A stretch of DNA of 64,000 bases from 34-65-8 sp963529855 (GCA_963529855.1 CAURZK010000001.1:558001-622000), one strand, 5' to 3'; positions 51,889 to 61,921 are shown, counted from the first letter of the stretch. Numbers and translations: made by a program. Notes: generated from the letters alone by a model not told the origin.

Positions 51889-54800
51889 GTGTCTCGTATT
51901 TCGAGCATTCTCGACGCGTCGAGCCGTGAACGGCGCCGTGCGCTTTGCAACGCCTCGGGGCTTGCCATCTGCCTTTCGCTGGCCGCTCCGCTCGCAGCTC
52001 AGGATGCCGAACCGGCCCCTGTCCCTGAAGAGGCGGAAACCGAGGCCGAGCCGATTGTCGTCAGCGGTTATCGGGCGTCGCTGGAAAGCGCGCAGAGCAT
52101 CAAGCAGGATGCCGACACGTTCGTCGACGTAATCACCGCCGAAGACATCGGCGCCCTGCCCGACCGCTCGGTGGCCGAAGCGCTGCAGCGCGTGCCGGGC
52201 GTGAACATCAGCCGCTTCGAACAGCGCAACGATCCCGACCGCTTCTCGGTCGAGGGTTCCGGCGTCATCATTCGCGGCCTGCCCTTCGTTCGTTCGGAAC
52301 TGAACGGCCGCGACATTTTCTCAGCCAACGGCGGACGCGAACTGTCGTTCAACGACGTCTCGCCCGAACTGCTCGGCCGGGTGGAAGTGTTCAAGAACGT
52401 CACCGCCGACATGATCGAAGGCGCCCTGTCAGGCACCGTCAACCTTGTCACGCGCAAGCCGCTCGACAAGCCGGGCTTCCATATCGCTGGCACCGTCGAA
52501 GCGAACTATGGCGACATGGCCAAGGAATGGTCGCCGGGCTTCTCGGTGCTGGCATCGAACACGTTCGACACGGCTATCGGCACGTTCGGTGTGCAGCTGA
52601 ACTATGCGCAGTCGGAATTGATCACCAAGACCGATGCGTCGCAGATCACCGATCCGTGCTATCGCCAGCCGACCCTCGACGGGCCATGCCTGCGCTTGCG
52701 GCCGGTCGGATCGGGCGGCATCAGCGGCGACTTCAATTTCGACCCTGACAACTTCCCGCCGGCCGGCGCGGTCATCGTGCCCAAGGGCGCAGGCGTGCGC
52801 ACCACCGACCTCACGCGCGACCGGCAGGCATATTCGGGCGTTCTCCAGTGGGAAAGCCTTGATGGCGCAGCACTGGTCACGCTGGAATATCTACGCGCGG
52901 AAACGCAGGCAAAGCTCGATGAATATGCCGTTCTGGCGCTGGTCAACGACGACGCCCTGTTCCCGATCCCGGCTGACACCTGGACATTCGACGGCAACGG
53001 CGTTTTCCAGACTGGCACGCTGACGCAGACCCAGCCGTTCACCGGTGGTCGTGGCATCCCGACCGAACTGCTGCGCTTCCAGCGGCAGGACGAAGCGATG
53101 ACCGAGGATTACTCGATCGACATCGACCTTGCCCCGACTGATCGGCTGCGCTTCAATTTCGAAGTCCAGCACATCACCTCGGATCGGACCGAGGAAGGCC
53201 TGATCTCGGCGATGCAGACCTATACCGACGTCTTCATCGACAACAGCGGCAAGACGCCGATCGTACAATTCCTCGAACCCAACACCACCGGGTCGCCCTC
53301 GACCTACTTCAATGACCCTGCAAGGACCTTCTATTGGTTCTTGCTCGACAATCAGGTTCGCAACGAAGGCAAGCTGACGACAATGCGCCTCGATGGCGAA
53401 TACGACGTCAGCGACACCGGTTTCCTCAAGCAGGTCCGCTTCGGCGCGCGCTGGGGCGATCGCAACCGGATCACGCGCAACGCCAATTTCTCCAACTGGG
53501 GCAACCTCGGTGCGCCGTGGACCGGCCGCGGCGGCAACTGGAACTGCCAGGACTTCCAGGCCTTCGGCTGCGGCGGTGCTTATGTTCGCGACTTCCCCGA
53601 TTATGCCCAGGCGCGCAATCCGTTCGGGGACGACTTCCAGCGCGGCGGCGTTCCAGTGCCGCTGGGTGACGGTTCGGCCCTGTTCTTCGGCGGCGACGAC
53701 CTTGTCGGCGAATACCTCAGCGGGATGACGCAGGAACAGGCGCGGATCATCAACGCCTTTACACTGACCCCCAACCCCTGGACCGCGATCGGCAATCGCC
53801 CGAATGTGATCCCGGGCCTGCCATGGACGCCGGGCGAAATCTCCGACGTCGATGAACAGATCGATTCCGTGTACGCCCGCGCCGATTTCGGCACGGAATT
53901 CGGCAACGGCTGGAAGCTGGATGGCAACGTTGGCGTCCGCTACGTCCAGACCAAGGTCCGCAGCCAGGGCGAGATCCAGTTCCCCGTGGGCCAGTTCTTC
54001 GACGACCCCGGCGTCGGCGGGAATGGCGACGGCATTGTCCAGCTCTCCGAGGTCCAGAACGCCTGTTCGCGGGTGCAGCCGGGCCAGGTGGCGCCGGGTT
54101 ACTGCAGCCTGACGGCGGCACGCCAGGCGGAATTCGCAGCAACCTTCACTGGTGAGATCGTCGATGACGACCTCAACATCAGCTACGGCGAATGGCTGCC
54201 GAGCTTCAATGTGAAGCTGGACGTGGGCGGCGGCCTCCTGTTCCGTGGCGCAGTATCCAAGGGCATCGCGCGCCCGGATCTCAATGCCTATGCCAGCGGC
54301 GGCGGCATTTACGACAACACCAATGCCCTGCGCGCAGGCGGCACCCTGGACACAGGGCCGCTGTTCGCGGTCAACACCGGCAACCGGTTCCTGCGTCCGA
54401 CCAAGGCGTGGAATTTCGACCTGTCGGCCGAATGGTATTTCGACCGCGTCGGCTCGATCACGGTGTCCGCGTTCTACAAGGACATTTCGGCGATCGTGAA
54501 CTTCGGACAGGTGATCCGCGAGATCCAGGCGCCGAGCGGTATCACCCGCGACGTTGCGTTCAACACGCCGGTCAACATCGACGAAGGCAAGATCAAGGGC
54601 GTCGAGGTCGCATACCAGCAGACGTACGATTTCCTGCCCGGTCCGCTGGCGGGCCTCGGATCGCAGCTGGTATATACCTACGTCGATTCCGAAGCGCTGG
54701 GCAACTCGCAGCTGGGCGCCGAACAAAGCCCGTTTGCGCAGGATCTGCCGCTGGCAGGCGTGTCCAAGCACACCGTCAACGCCGTCGTCTTCTATGAGCA

Positions 54801-55089
54801 GGGTCCGATTTCGGCGCGTGCGGCGTACAACTGGCGGTCCGACTTCCTCCAGACTCCGCGCGATGTGATCTTCCCGTTCTCGCCGATCTATGGCGAGAGC
54901 ACCGGGCAGCTCGACGCATCGATCTTCTTCGCGGTGACGGACAACATCAAGCTGGGCGTCCAGGGCGTGAACCTGCTCGATGAAGTCACGCGTACTTCGC
55001 AAGTGATCGATTTCGACGGAACACGGATCACGCGGTCTGCCTTCCGCAACGACCGGCGCTACACCTTCCTCGCCCGGTTCGAGTTCTGA
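51889..55089 (+). CDS. TonB-dependent receptor of the second glycan locus
   Basis: This 1066-residue outer-membrane receptor has a signal peptide ending near APLAAQ, the TonB-box-like PIVVSGYRASLESAQSIKQ, a plug (EGSGVIIRGLPFVRSELNGRDIF, FNDVSPELLGRVEVFKN) and a barrel ending RRYTFLARFEF. GTG 51889 is preferred because GGGAGGGG sits 6 bases before it; an ATG 15 codons earlier has no such site. With GH3, a LacI regulator and two MFS transporters downstream, it should import beta-glucosidic oligosaccharides. Confidence 0.92.
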   Translation: MSRISSILDASSRERRRALCNASGLAICLSLAAPLAAQDAEPAPVPEEAETEAEPIVVSGYRASLESAQSIKQDADTFVDVITAEDIGALPDRSVAEALQRVPGVNISRFEQRNDPDRFSVEGSGVIIRGLPFVRSELNGRDIFSANGGRELSFNDVSPELLGRVEVFKNVTADMIEGALSGTVNLVTRKPLDKPGFHIAGTVEANYGDMAKEWSPGFSVLASNTFDTAIGTFGVQLNYAQSELITKTDASQITDPCYRQPTLDGPCLRLRPVGSGGISGDFNFDPDNFPPAGAVIVPKGAGVRTTDLTRDRQAYSGVLQWESLDGAALVTLEYLRAETQAKLDEYAVLALVNDDALFPIPADTWTFDGNGVFQTGTLTQTQPFTGGRGIPTELLRFQRQDEAMTEDYSIDIDLAPTDRLRFNFEVQHITSDRTEEGLISAMQTYTDVFIDNSGKTPIVQFLEPNTTGSPSTYFNDPARTFYWFLLDNQVRNEGKLTTMRLDGEYDVSDTGFLKQVRFGARWGDRNRITRNANFSNWGNLGAPWTGRGGNWNCQDFQAFGCGGAYVRDFPDYAQARNPFGDDFQRGGVPVPLGDGSALFFGGDDLVGEYLSGMTQEQARIINAFTLTPNPWTAIGNRPNVIPGLPWTPGEISDVDEQIDSVYARADFGTEFGNGWKLDGNVGVRYVQTKVRSQGEIQFPVGQFFDDPGVGGNGDGIVQLSEVQNACSRVQPGQVAPGYCSLTAARQAEFAATFTGEIVDDDLNISYGEWLPSFNVKLDVGGGLLFRGAVSKGIARPDLNAYASGGGIYDNTNALRAGGTLDTGPLFAVNTGNRFLRPTKAWNFDLSAEWYFDRVGSITVSAFYKDISAIVNFGQVIREIQAPSGITRDVAFNTPVNIDEGKIKGVEVAYQQTYDFLPGPLAGLGSQLVYTYVDSEALGNSQLGAEQSPFAQDLPLAGVSKHTVNAVVFYEQGPISARAAYNWRSDFLQTPRDVIFPFSPIYGESTGQLDASIFFAVTDNIKLGVQGVNLLDEVTRTSQVIDFDGTRITRSAFRNDRRYTFLARFEF

Positions 55090-55114
55090 CGGACGTAACG
55101 TAATGAAAGCCTCC

Positions 55115-55148
55115 GGGGGTCCTTGTCATCGGCAAGGGCCCCCTTTTT
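55115..55148 (+). terminator. Intrinsic terminator after the TonB receptor
   Basis: GGGGGTCCTTG / CAAGGGCCCCC (11 bp, one G-T pair, 7-nt loop) followed by TTTTT. Ends the receptor transcript before the LacI regulator. Confidence 0.87.
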
Positions 55149-55317
55149 GCGTCGGGCTGGTGCCAGCACACCCATTTGCATCAACCGCCGCTTGCGGCGC
55201 GGCGGCTGGTGTTACAGGAATGCAATTGATGATTATCAGGGCTTTCCAGGGCAGACCCCTCGTTTCACCGCGGCGTCGCCCCACCCATCAGCAATGGGCA
55301 GCGGGAGGGCTTGCCCA

Positions 55318-56376
55318 ATGAGCAGGCGCAGGCAATCGGTCACCATCAAGCATGTCGCGGCTGATGCGGGCGTGTCGCTGCAGACGGTCAGTCGGGTTAT
55401 TAACGACGGGCCCAACGTACGGCCCGAAATGCGCGAGCGGGTCCAGGCCTCGATCGCACGGCTGGGTTACGTACCCTCGATCGCCGCACAGCGCATGAGC
55501 GGCACCCGATCCTACCTCATTCTGGCGCTCAACGATCGCGAACGCACTATTGCCGACTGGCGCAAGCGTGAAGGCGGGGACTGGGTCGACCAGATGCTGC
55601 TGGGCGGAATGCTCAAGTGCGCCGAGTACGGGTACCGCATGATCATCGAGCTGGTCGACACCCATAACGATCATGTCGAACGCGAACTGAGCGCGGCGAT
55701 CGCGGCGCTGCAGCCTGACGGCGTGATCCTTACCCCTCCCCACTCCGAAAATGCGCTCATCACCGGCTTGCTCGCCGAACGGCAGATTCCGTTCGCGAGG
55801 ATCGGGACGCGGGAGCCCGGCGCCGGATTCGCCCTCACCATGAACGACGAAGGTTCTGCGCGCATGGCGACGCGGCATCTTCTCGATCTGGGCCATCGGC
55901 GGATCGGCTTCATTGCCGGGCCAGCGGAATATTCGTTGAGCATCCGCCGGCGCGAGGGGTGGTGCGCGGAAATGGCGGACGCAGGCCTGGCGGTCGATGG
56001 CCTGCTTGCGGTGGGCGACTTCAGCCATGCTTCGGGCGTCGCCGCTGCCCGCCAATTGCTGGCCGCTGGCGGCGGACGACCGACTGCGATCATCGCCAGC
56101 AACGACCAGATGAGCATGGGCGCGATGGAGGTTGCGCGCGATGCCGGCCTCGCCATTCCGGAAGAGCTATCGATAATCAGTTTCGACAATACCCCGATCG
56201 TCCGTTTTACCCAGCCCGCGCTGACGGCAGTTGATCAGCCGATCGCGGAAACGGTTTCCAGGGCGATCGAGCTGCTGATCGACCCCCCGGAAGATGTGCC
56301 CGCAACAACGGTCATCCCCTCGTCCCTGGTAATCCGAAGTTCGACGGTGCCGCCGCGCGGCGGCAACGATGGCTGA
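55318..56376 (+). CDS. LacI-family regulator of the second glycan locus
   Basis: This 352-residue protein has a LacI helix-turn-helix (about 8-30: VTIKHVAADAGVSLQTVSRVIND) and a sugar-binding sensor domain with DGVILTPPHSEN, RRIGFIAGPAEYSLS and SFDNTPIVRFTQPALTAVDQP. The ATG at 55318 follows GGGAGGG. It probably binds the AACGTT-centred palindromes before halogenase 3, the TonB receptor and GH3. It overlaps the following MFS gene by 8 bp. Confidence 0.92.
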   Translation: MSRRRQSVTIKHVAADAGVSLQTVSRVINDGPNVRPEMRERVQASIARLGYVPSIAAQRMSGTRSYLILALNDRERTIADWRKREGGDWVDQMLLGGMLKCAEYGYRMIIELVDTHNDHVERELSAAIAALQPDGVILTPPHSENALITGLLAERQIPFARIGTREPGAGFALTMNDEGSARMATRHLLDLGHRRIGFIAGPAEYSLSIRRREGWCAEMADAGLAVDGLLAVGDFSHASGVAAARQLLAAGGGRPTAIIASNDQMSMGAMEVARDAGLAIPEELSIISFDNTPIVRFTQPALTAVDQPIAETVSRAIELLIDPPEDVPATTVIPSSLVIRSSTVPPRGGNDG

Positions 56377-57547
56377 AACCGAGCAACGGCAAAGCCTTCG
56401 CTTCCTGGCGCTCTATGCCCTCGCGACGGCAGGCGGCGCGGTCGCTTACGTGCCATTCCTCACCATTCTGCTGCCCGTCCGCGTTGCCGACGTCACTTCC
56501 GATGGGGTCACGGTACTTGCCTATGCCGCGTTCTGCGGAGCTGTGGCGGCAAGCCTTGCCAATATCGGTTTCGGCTGGCTGAGCGATCGCAGCGGCATGC
56601 GCCGCCCCTGGATCGCAGCGGGCCTGATCGCGTCCGGAGCCCTGCTGGTGGCCATGCAGTGGGTCGACAGCGTGCCGATGCTGATCGGGATGATTGTCGT
56701 CTGGCAACTGGCGCTCAACATGATGCTGGCCCCGTTGTCGGCATGGGCCGGCGATTGTGTTCCCGACGCCCAGAAGGGACTGTTGGGCGGCCTGCTGGCG
56801 TTCGCACCGGCCCTTGGCGCCCTGTCGGGGGCCGTGGTCACTTTACCCGGGCTGGCCGAGGCCGATACCCGGCTGCTGCTGGTGGCGGGCATCGTCGTTG
56901 CAATGGTGTCCCCCGCATTGCTGGTGGGAGCACCGCGATCAATCCCGCAGCTGATGCGAGCGGAGCCTGACCCTGCGCCGGGCCCCACGCCCAAACGCGC
57001 TGCTGTGGCGCGCATGTGGCTGGCGCGCCTGCTGGTGCAGATTGCCGAAGCGGCACTGTTCGCGTTCCTGCTGTACTGGTTCCGCGCGATCGACGGGTCG
57101 GTGACCGACAACGACACCGCGGCGGTGTTCAGCCTGGTGCTGTGCCTGGCCGTGCCGCTGGCTCTCGCCACTGGCAAATGGTCCGACCGTGCAGGACGGC
57201 CGATATTGCCGCTGGTGGTCGGATCGGCAGTCGCGGCGGCGGGCCTGGTGGGCATGGCCACGGCCGATACGCTGGCCCTGAGCATCGCGAGCTATGTCGT
57301 GTTCGGGCTCGCATCGAGCGTGTTCCTGGCGCTCCATGCCAGCCAGACGCTGCGCGTGCTCCCCCGGCCTGATCGGCGCGGTCGCGATCTCGGGCTGTTC
57401 AATCTGACCAACACCGTGCCTTCGCTCGTCATGCCGTGGCTGACCTTGCTGCTGGTGCCGGTGCTGGGCTTTCAGGCTCTGTTCCTGGTTCTAGCGGCCC
57501 TTTCGCTTACCGCCTGCCTGATCCTGGCGAGCATTCGCGCCAACTAG
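56369..57547 (+). CDS. MFS transporter
   Basis: This 392-residue, 12-span major facilitator protein has the motif GWLSDRSGMRRPWIA after span 2 and GKWSDRAGRPILP in the second half. It is co-translated with the LacI regulator (8-bp overlap), so it likely carries the sugar released by the locus across the inner membrane. Direction and substrate cannot be told; it resembles neither the FucP-type carrier nor the maltose carrier in this window. Confidence 0.85.
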   Translation: MAETEQRQSLRFLALYALATAGGAVAYVPFLTILLPVRVADVTSDGVTVLAYAAFCGAVAASLANIGFGWLSDRSGMRRPWIAAGLIASGALLVAMQWVDSVPMLIGMIVVWQLALNMMLAPLSAWAGDCVPDAQKGLLGGLLAFAPALGALSGAVVTLPGLAEADTRLLLVAGIVVAMVSPALLVGAPRSIPQLMRAEPDPAPGPTPKRAAVARMWLARLLVQIAEAALFAFLLYWFRAIDGSVTDNDTAAVFSLVLCLAVPLALATGKWSDRAGRPILPLVVGSAVAAAGLVGMATADTLALSIASYVVFGLASSVFLALHASQTLRVLPRPDRRGRDLGLFNLTNTVPSLVMPWLTLLLVPVLGFQALFLVLAALSLTACLILASIRAN

Positions 57548-57583
57548 CGGCTTGACCTGCGATAATCGCCGTGCCACCCACAC

Positions 57584-57599
57584 TTGATAACGTTCTCAA
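57584..57599. promoter_or_regulatory. LacI-type operator before the GH3 gene
   Basis: TTGATAACGTTCTCAA is a 16-bp palindrome with one mismatched pair, centred on AACGTT like the operators at 51797 and 51818. It lies 32 bp before the GH3 ATG. Confidence 0.55.
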
Positions 57600-57630
57600 T
57601 TCGAGACTGAGTGGCGGAGAGGGATTGCTG

Positions 57631-60066
57631 ATGAAGCCTCGTTGGCTGGTTGGAGTGGCTGCGCTTGCCGTGGCCGGGTGCGCAACGATGCCGGCAGAAA
57701 CGAGCTGGCCCTCTGCCGGGCCCGCTACGGCCGATCCCACCCTCTGGCCCGCCGCGCGCAGCCCCGAAGCGATCACCGATGCCGCGACCGAGCGCGCGAT
57801 CGATGCGCTGATTGCCCGGATGACGGTCGAACAGAAGGTCGGCCAGGTAATCCAGGCCGACATTTCCACCATCACGCCCGCCGATCTGGCCAGATACCCG
57901 CTTGGCTCGATCCTCGCAGGTGGCAACAGCGGCCCTTACGGCAATGAGCGCGCCAGCGCGGCCGACTGGCATAAACTGGTGCGCGAATTCCGCGCCGCGT
58001 CGTCCGTGCCTGCCGCCAATGGCGTTGCTATCCCGATCCTGTTCGGGGTCGACGCGGTCCACGGTCATAACAACGTACCGGGCGCGACGCTCTTCCCGCA
58101 CAATATCGGTCTGGGCGCGACGCGCGATCTCGATCTGATCCGCCGCATCGGCGCGGTGACCGCTGCCGAGATTGCAGGCACCGGGATCGAATGGACCTTC
58201 GCGCCCACGCTTGCCGTGCCGCAGGATCCGCGCTGGGGCCGCACTTACGAAGGTTACAGTTCGGACCCCGCCCTCGTCGCGGAATTCACGCATGAAATGG
58301 TGATCGGATTGCAAGGGGACCTGGTCCAGGGTCGCCCCTTGGCCGCTAACAAGGTTGCGGCCACGGCCAAGCATTTCCTTGCCGATGGCGGAACCGAGCG
58401 GGGCCAGGACCAGGGCGATGCGCGCATTTCCGAAGAGGAACTGATCCGCATTCATGCGGCGGGGTACCCGGTGGCGGTGGATGCCGGCGCACTGACCGTG
58501 ATGGCCAGCTTTTCCAGCTGGAACGGGGTCAAGCATCACGGCAATGCCTCGCTGCTGACCGATGTTCTCAAGGGCAGGATGGGCTTTGCCGGGCTCGTGG
58601 TGGGCGACTGGAATGGGCATGGCCAGGTGGCTGGGTGCGAGGCGACCAACTGCCCGCAGGCGCTCAACGCCGGGCTGGATCTCTACATGGCCCCCGACAG
58701 CTGGAAGGGCCTTTACGACAACCTGCTGGCGCAAGTGCGCGCGGGCGAAATCACGCCTGGCCGGCTCGACGATGCCGTGCGCCGCAACCTGCGGGTCAAG
58801 TTCAAGCTCGGCCTGATGGACGGACAGCCTGACGATCGCGGCAACCACGCCCTGGTCGGCGCGCCCGAGCATCTTGCAGTGGCGCGCGAAGCGGTCGCCA
58901 AATCGCTGGTTCTGCTGAAGAACGAAGGCTCTGCCCTTCCTATTCGCCCCGGCGCGCGCGTGCTTGTGACCGGGCCCGGCGCCGACAACATGGCGATGCA
59001 ATCGGGCGGCTGGACGGTCAGCTGGCAGGGCAACGACGTCACCAAGGCCGATTTCCCTAATGGTCAGACCATCTGGGAAGGGCTGCGCGATGCCGTGGCC
59101 GAAGCTGGCGGCACCGCGGTGCTGGACACGGATGGCATGCGAACCGTGCCGGCCGACGTCGCCGTGGTCGTGTTCGGTGAGGAACCCTATGCCGAATTTC
59201 AGGGCGATCGCCCCCATCTCGACTTCACCGGCGAAGGCATCGCGACCATCCAGCGGCTGAAGGCGGCTGGCATTCCGGTGGTTGCACTGTTCCTGTCGGG
59301 CCGCCCGATGTTCGTGGGGCCCGAAATGACCGCCGCCGACGCATTCGTCGCCGGCTGGCTCCCGGGATCGCAGGGCGCGGGCATAGCCGACGTTCTGGTC
59401 GCCCGGCGCGATGGCCGCACTGCCCGCGATTTCACCGGGAAGCTCTCGTTCGCATGGCCCGCCGGATGCGAGCCCGATGCGCCGACGCTGTTTCCCTTCG
59501 GCTTTGGCGGGACCTATGCCGCGCCGCCGACTGTCGGGGCGCAGGCCGCCAACTGCGCCTTGTCGGAAGCAGACGGGTCGGGCGCCTTCACCGTCTATAC
59601 TCGCGGCCTGCAACCGGGCATCGGCGCGTTCGCAGGCGATACCGGTCTGGTCAATCTGACCGGCAACGGACCGGGCCTGCGCGTTACTGCGTTCGATGTC
59701 GCCGCGCAGGAAGACGCGCGGCGGATTGTGTGGAGCGGCCCCGCAGCTTTGCAGATGCGCTGGCCGGCGCGTGCCTTTGCGCCCCAAGCCGCGCTTTCCG
59801 TTCGATATCAGCTCGACGCGGCCCCAACCGCGCCGCTGCGGCTGCGCGGCCTTGGGACCGGCCAAGGCACCACCATTGACCTTCAACCGACGCTGGCGCG
59901 CGGGGCGGGCAAGGGATGGCAGACCATGGAAGTGCCGCTCGCGTGCCTGAAGATGGCCGATCTGGCCGGAATCGAGCTTGCCAGCGATGCACAGTTGACG
60001 ATCGGCGTGACATCGATCGCGATTGTGCCACAAGCCACCGACACGGATTGCAACGGCCCGTTCTGA
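57631..60066 (+). CDS. GH3 exo-beta-glucosidase/glucanase, lipoprotein
   Basis: This 811-residue enzyme has a lipoprotein signal with lipobox AVAGC (Cys17). GH3 motifs: GVDAVHGHNNVPGATLFPHN (140-159), KHFLADGG (247-254) and the nucleophile Asp326 in GLVVGDWNGH. A second alpha/beta domain and a C-terminal beta-sandwich resemble ExoP-type exo-1,3/1,4-beta-glucanases. It should release glucose from beta-glucan fragments at a membrane face. The ATG at 57631 follows GGAGAGGGA, with a LacI operator just upstream. The FucP-type transporter gene follows after 25 bp. Confidence 0.93.
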   Translation: MKPRWLVGVAALAVAGCATMPAETSWPSAGPATADPTLWPAARSPEAITDAATERAIDALIARMTVEQKVGQVIQADISTITPADLARYPLGSILAGGNSGPYGNERASAADWHKLVREFRAASSVPAANGVAIPILFGVDAVHGHNNVPGATLFPHNIGLGATRDLDLIRRIGAVTAAEIAGTGIEWTFAPTLAVPQDPRWGRTYEGYSSDPALVAEFTHEMVIGLQGDLVQGRPLAANKVAATAKHFLADGGTERGQDQGDARISEEELIRIHAAGYPVAVDAGALTVMASFSSWNGVKHHGNASLLTDVLKGRMGFAGLVVGDWNGHGQVAGCEATNCPQALNAGLDLYMAPDSWKGLYDNLLAQVRAGEITPGRLDDAVRRNLRVKFKLGLMDGQPDDRGNHALVGAPEHLAVAREAVAKSLVLLKNEGSALPIRPGARVLVTGPGADNMAMQSGGWTVSWQGNDVTKADFPNGQTIWEGLRDAVAEAGGTAVLDTDGMRTVPADVAVVVFGEEPYAEFQGDRPHLDFTGEGIATIQRLKAAGIPVVALFLSGRPMFVGPEMTAADAFVAGWLPGSQGAGIADVLVARRDGRTARDFTGKLSFAWPAGCEPDAPTLFPFGFGGTYAAPPTVGAQAANCALSEADGSGAFTVYTRGLQPGIGAFAGDTGLVNLTGNGPGLRVTAFDVAAQEDARRIVWSGPAALQMRWPARAFAPQAALSVRYQLDAAPTAPLRLRGLGTGQGTTIDLQPTLARGAGKGWQTMEVPLACLKMADLAGIELASDAQLTIGVTSIAIVPQATDTDCNGPF

Positions 60067-60091
60067 CAGGGTCGAGGGAGAGGGACAGAAC

Positions 60092-61381
60092 ATGGCATTG
60101 GCACCGGACATAGCGACGAGCACGGATCCGCATCCGCTGGAGGCGGAGGGGCCGCAGGTGGATGCGCCGGGTCTCAATTATTTCGTGTTTGCGCTGTTCT
60201 TCATCTTCGGCGGGATCACGAGCCTCAACGACGTGATCATTCCCAAGCTGAAGGAGCTGTTCACGCTCAGCTATTTCGAGGCGAGCCTGGTCCAGTTCTG
60301 GTTCTTCATCGCCTATGCCGTGGTCGGTATTCCGGGCGCGCGGCTGGTCAAGCGGGTCGGCTACATGCGCGGCGCCGCGATCGGGCTGCTGACCATGATG
60401 GCCGGATGCCTGATGTTCATCCCGGCGAGCCAGAGCGCGGTCTTCGCGATGTTCCTGTTCGCCTATTTCGTGCTCGCGACGGGCGTGGTGCTGGTGCAGA
60501 TCGTCGCCAATCCGCTGATCAGCCTGCTCGGGCCGGCACGCACCACCCACAGCCGGCTGACCTTTGCCCAGGCGTTCAATTCGCTGGGCACGACGATCTT
60601 CCCCTATTTCGGCGCAATCCTGATCCTGGGCAGCCTTGCCACCGTGACCGCCGCCGATTTCACCGGCGCGGAGCTGGCCGCCTATCGCACCGCCGAAAGC
60701 CAGGCGATCGTCAACGGGTACCTGGGGCTTGCCGTCGCGCTCGCGGTGGTCGCAGGCGCGGTATGGCTGTTCCGTAACCGGCTGAAGGGCGAGCGGCACG
60801 AGGAGACGAGCTTTGCCGAAGGCGTCGCACTGCTGAAGCGGCCGCGGTTCGGCTACGGCGCGGCGTGCATCTTCCTCTATGTCGGCGCAGAGGTTGCGAT
60901 CGGCAGCTTCATCGTCAACTACCTGATGCAGGCCGACGTGCTGAACCTGCCGGAACAGGCCGCGGGCAAGCTGATCGCGCTCTACTGGGGCGGCGCGCTG
61001 GTGGGGCGTTTCATCGGCTCGTATCTGCTGCGCGTGGTCAGCCCCGGCCTGCTGCTGGCGAGCGTTGCGGCAGGAGCGATCGCGCTGATCGCGATCTCGG
61101 CCAATACGACCGGCGAGGTCGCGGGCTATTCGCTGCTGGCGGTCGGCCTGATGAACGCCATCATGTTCCCGACGATCTTCAGCCTCGCGTGCGAGAAGCT
61201 GGGCCCGAGGGCAGCCGATGGATCGGGCATCATCAACGTCGCCATTGCCGGCGGCGCGGTGATCCCGCCGCTCTATGGCGCGCTGGCAGACCAGGTCGGC
61301 CTCGCCGCCGCCCTCGCCCTGCCTACAGCCTGCTACGCCATCATCGCCGGCTTCGGCTACTACGCACGCCGACCAGCCTGA
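60092..61381 (+). CDS. FucP-family sugar:H+ symporter
   Basis: This 429-residue, 12-span MFS protein of the FucP/GluP branch has FFIFGGITSLNDVIIPKLKELF at the first span, QFWFFIAYAVVGIPGARLV and IVANPLISLLGPA. It would bring glucose or related monosaccharides into the cytoplasm after GH3 acts. The start follows GGGAGAGGGA. No sugar kinase is present in the window. Confidence 0.93.
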   Translation: MALAPDIATSTDPHPLEAEGPQVDAPGLNYFVFALFFIFGGITSLNDVIIPKLKELFTLSYFEASLVQFWFFIAYAVVGIPGARLVKRVGYMRGAAIGLLTMMAGCLMFIPASQSAVFAMFLFAYFVLATGVVLVQIVANPLISLLGPARTTHSRLTFAQAFNSLGTTIFPYFGAILILGSLATVTAADFTGAELAAYRTAESQAIVNGYLGLAVALAVVAGAVWLFRNRLKGERHEETSFAEGVALLKRPRFGYGAACIFLYVGAEVAIGSFIVNYLMQADVLNLPEQAAGKLIALYWGGALVGRFIGSYLLRVVSPGLLLASVAAGAIALIAISANTTGEVAGYSLLAVGLMNAIMFPTIFSLACEKLGPRAADGSGIINVAIAGGAVIPPLYGALADQVGLAAALALPTACYAIIAGFGYYARRPA

Positions 61382-61418
61382 GCGAACTGACGCTGCAACC
61401 GACCTCGCAAGCTGAGAG

Positions 61419-61500
61419 AAGGCCGGAAGCTTCAATCGGAATCTCGTACTTATGAGCCGAATAAAACTGACTCAGAGTCAAGATTGGAACTTCCGACCTT
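61419..61500. repeat. Long imperfect inverted repeat before the single-domain response regulator
   Basis: AAGGCCGGAAGCTTCAATC (61419-61437) pairs with GATTGGAACTTCCGACCTT (61482-61500) with two mismatches and one wobble over 19 positions. The 44-base centre contains TGACTCAGAGTCA, itself a palindrome. The repeat ends 19 bp before the regulator ATG. It could be a terminator of the sugar operon, an RNA structure or an operator array. Confidence 0.45.
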
Positions 61501-61519
61501 TCGCGTTAATTGATCCGGT

Positions 61520-61921
61520 ATGAACGGTTCGATCCTCATCGTCGAAGACGAGATCTTCATCGCACTCGAGATGCAAAGCATTCTCGAAGAGAACGGCTTC
61601 ACGGTCCTGGGGATTGCAGCCGATCTTGAAGGTGCGCTGGGTTATGCGGAACAGCAGATCGACTTGGCGCTGGTGGATCTCAACCTGCGCGACGGCCTTA
61701 CCGGGCCGCAGATCGGCGAACGCCTGGCCAACGAACACAATGCGGCTGTTCTGTTCGTTACCGCAAACCCCCGTTTGCTGGGCGAAGGCATCAGCGGGAC
61801 CATCGGCGTCCTGACCAAGCCGACCGATGAAGAAAGCCTGCTGGCGGCCGTAAATTATGGCATGCGGCGGCGAAATGGCGAGGATGCCGAAGCACCGCCG
61901 TTCATTCGCTGTTTCCGATAA
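61520..61921 (+). CDS. Single-domain response regulator
   Basis: This 133-residue receiver domain has the acidic pocket VEDE (9-11), phosphoacceptor Asp53 (LALVDLNLRDG) and Lys100 (LTKP), with no output domain. Such proteins act by protein contact or as phosphate sinks. It is placed tail to tail with an HWE histidine kinase (no bases between the two stops), so the kinase is its likely partner. Confidence 0.9.
   Translation: MNGSILIVEDEIFIALEMQSILEENGFTVLGIAADLEGALGYAEQQIDLALVDLNLRDGLTGPQIGERLANEHNAAVLFVTANPRLLGEGISGTIGVLTKPTDEESLLAAVNYGMRRRNGEDAEAPPFIRCFR

Noticed and set aside
57544..60177. An 877-codon open frame on the minus strand opposite the GH3 gene
   Set aside because: The plus-strand GH3 has all catalytic motifs; the antisense translation is Arg/Gly-rich without domains, as is usual for GC-rich shadows.
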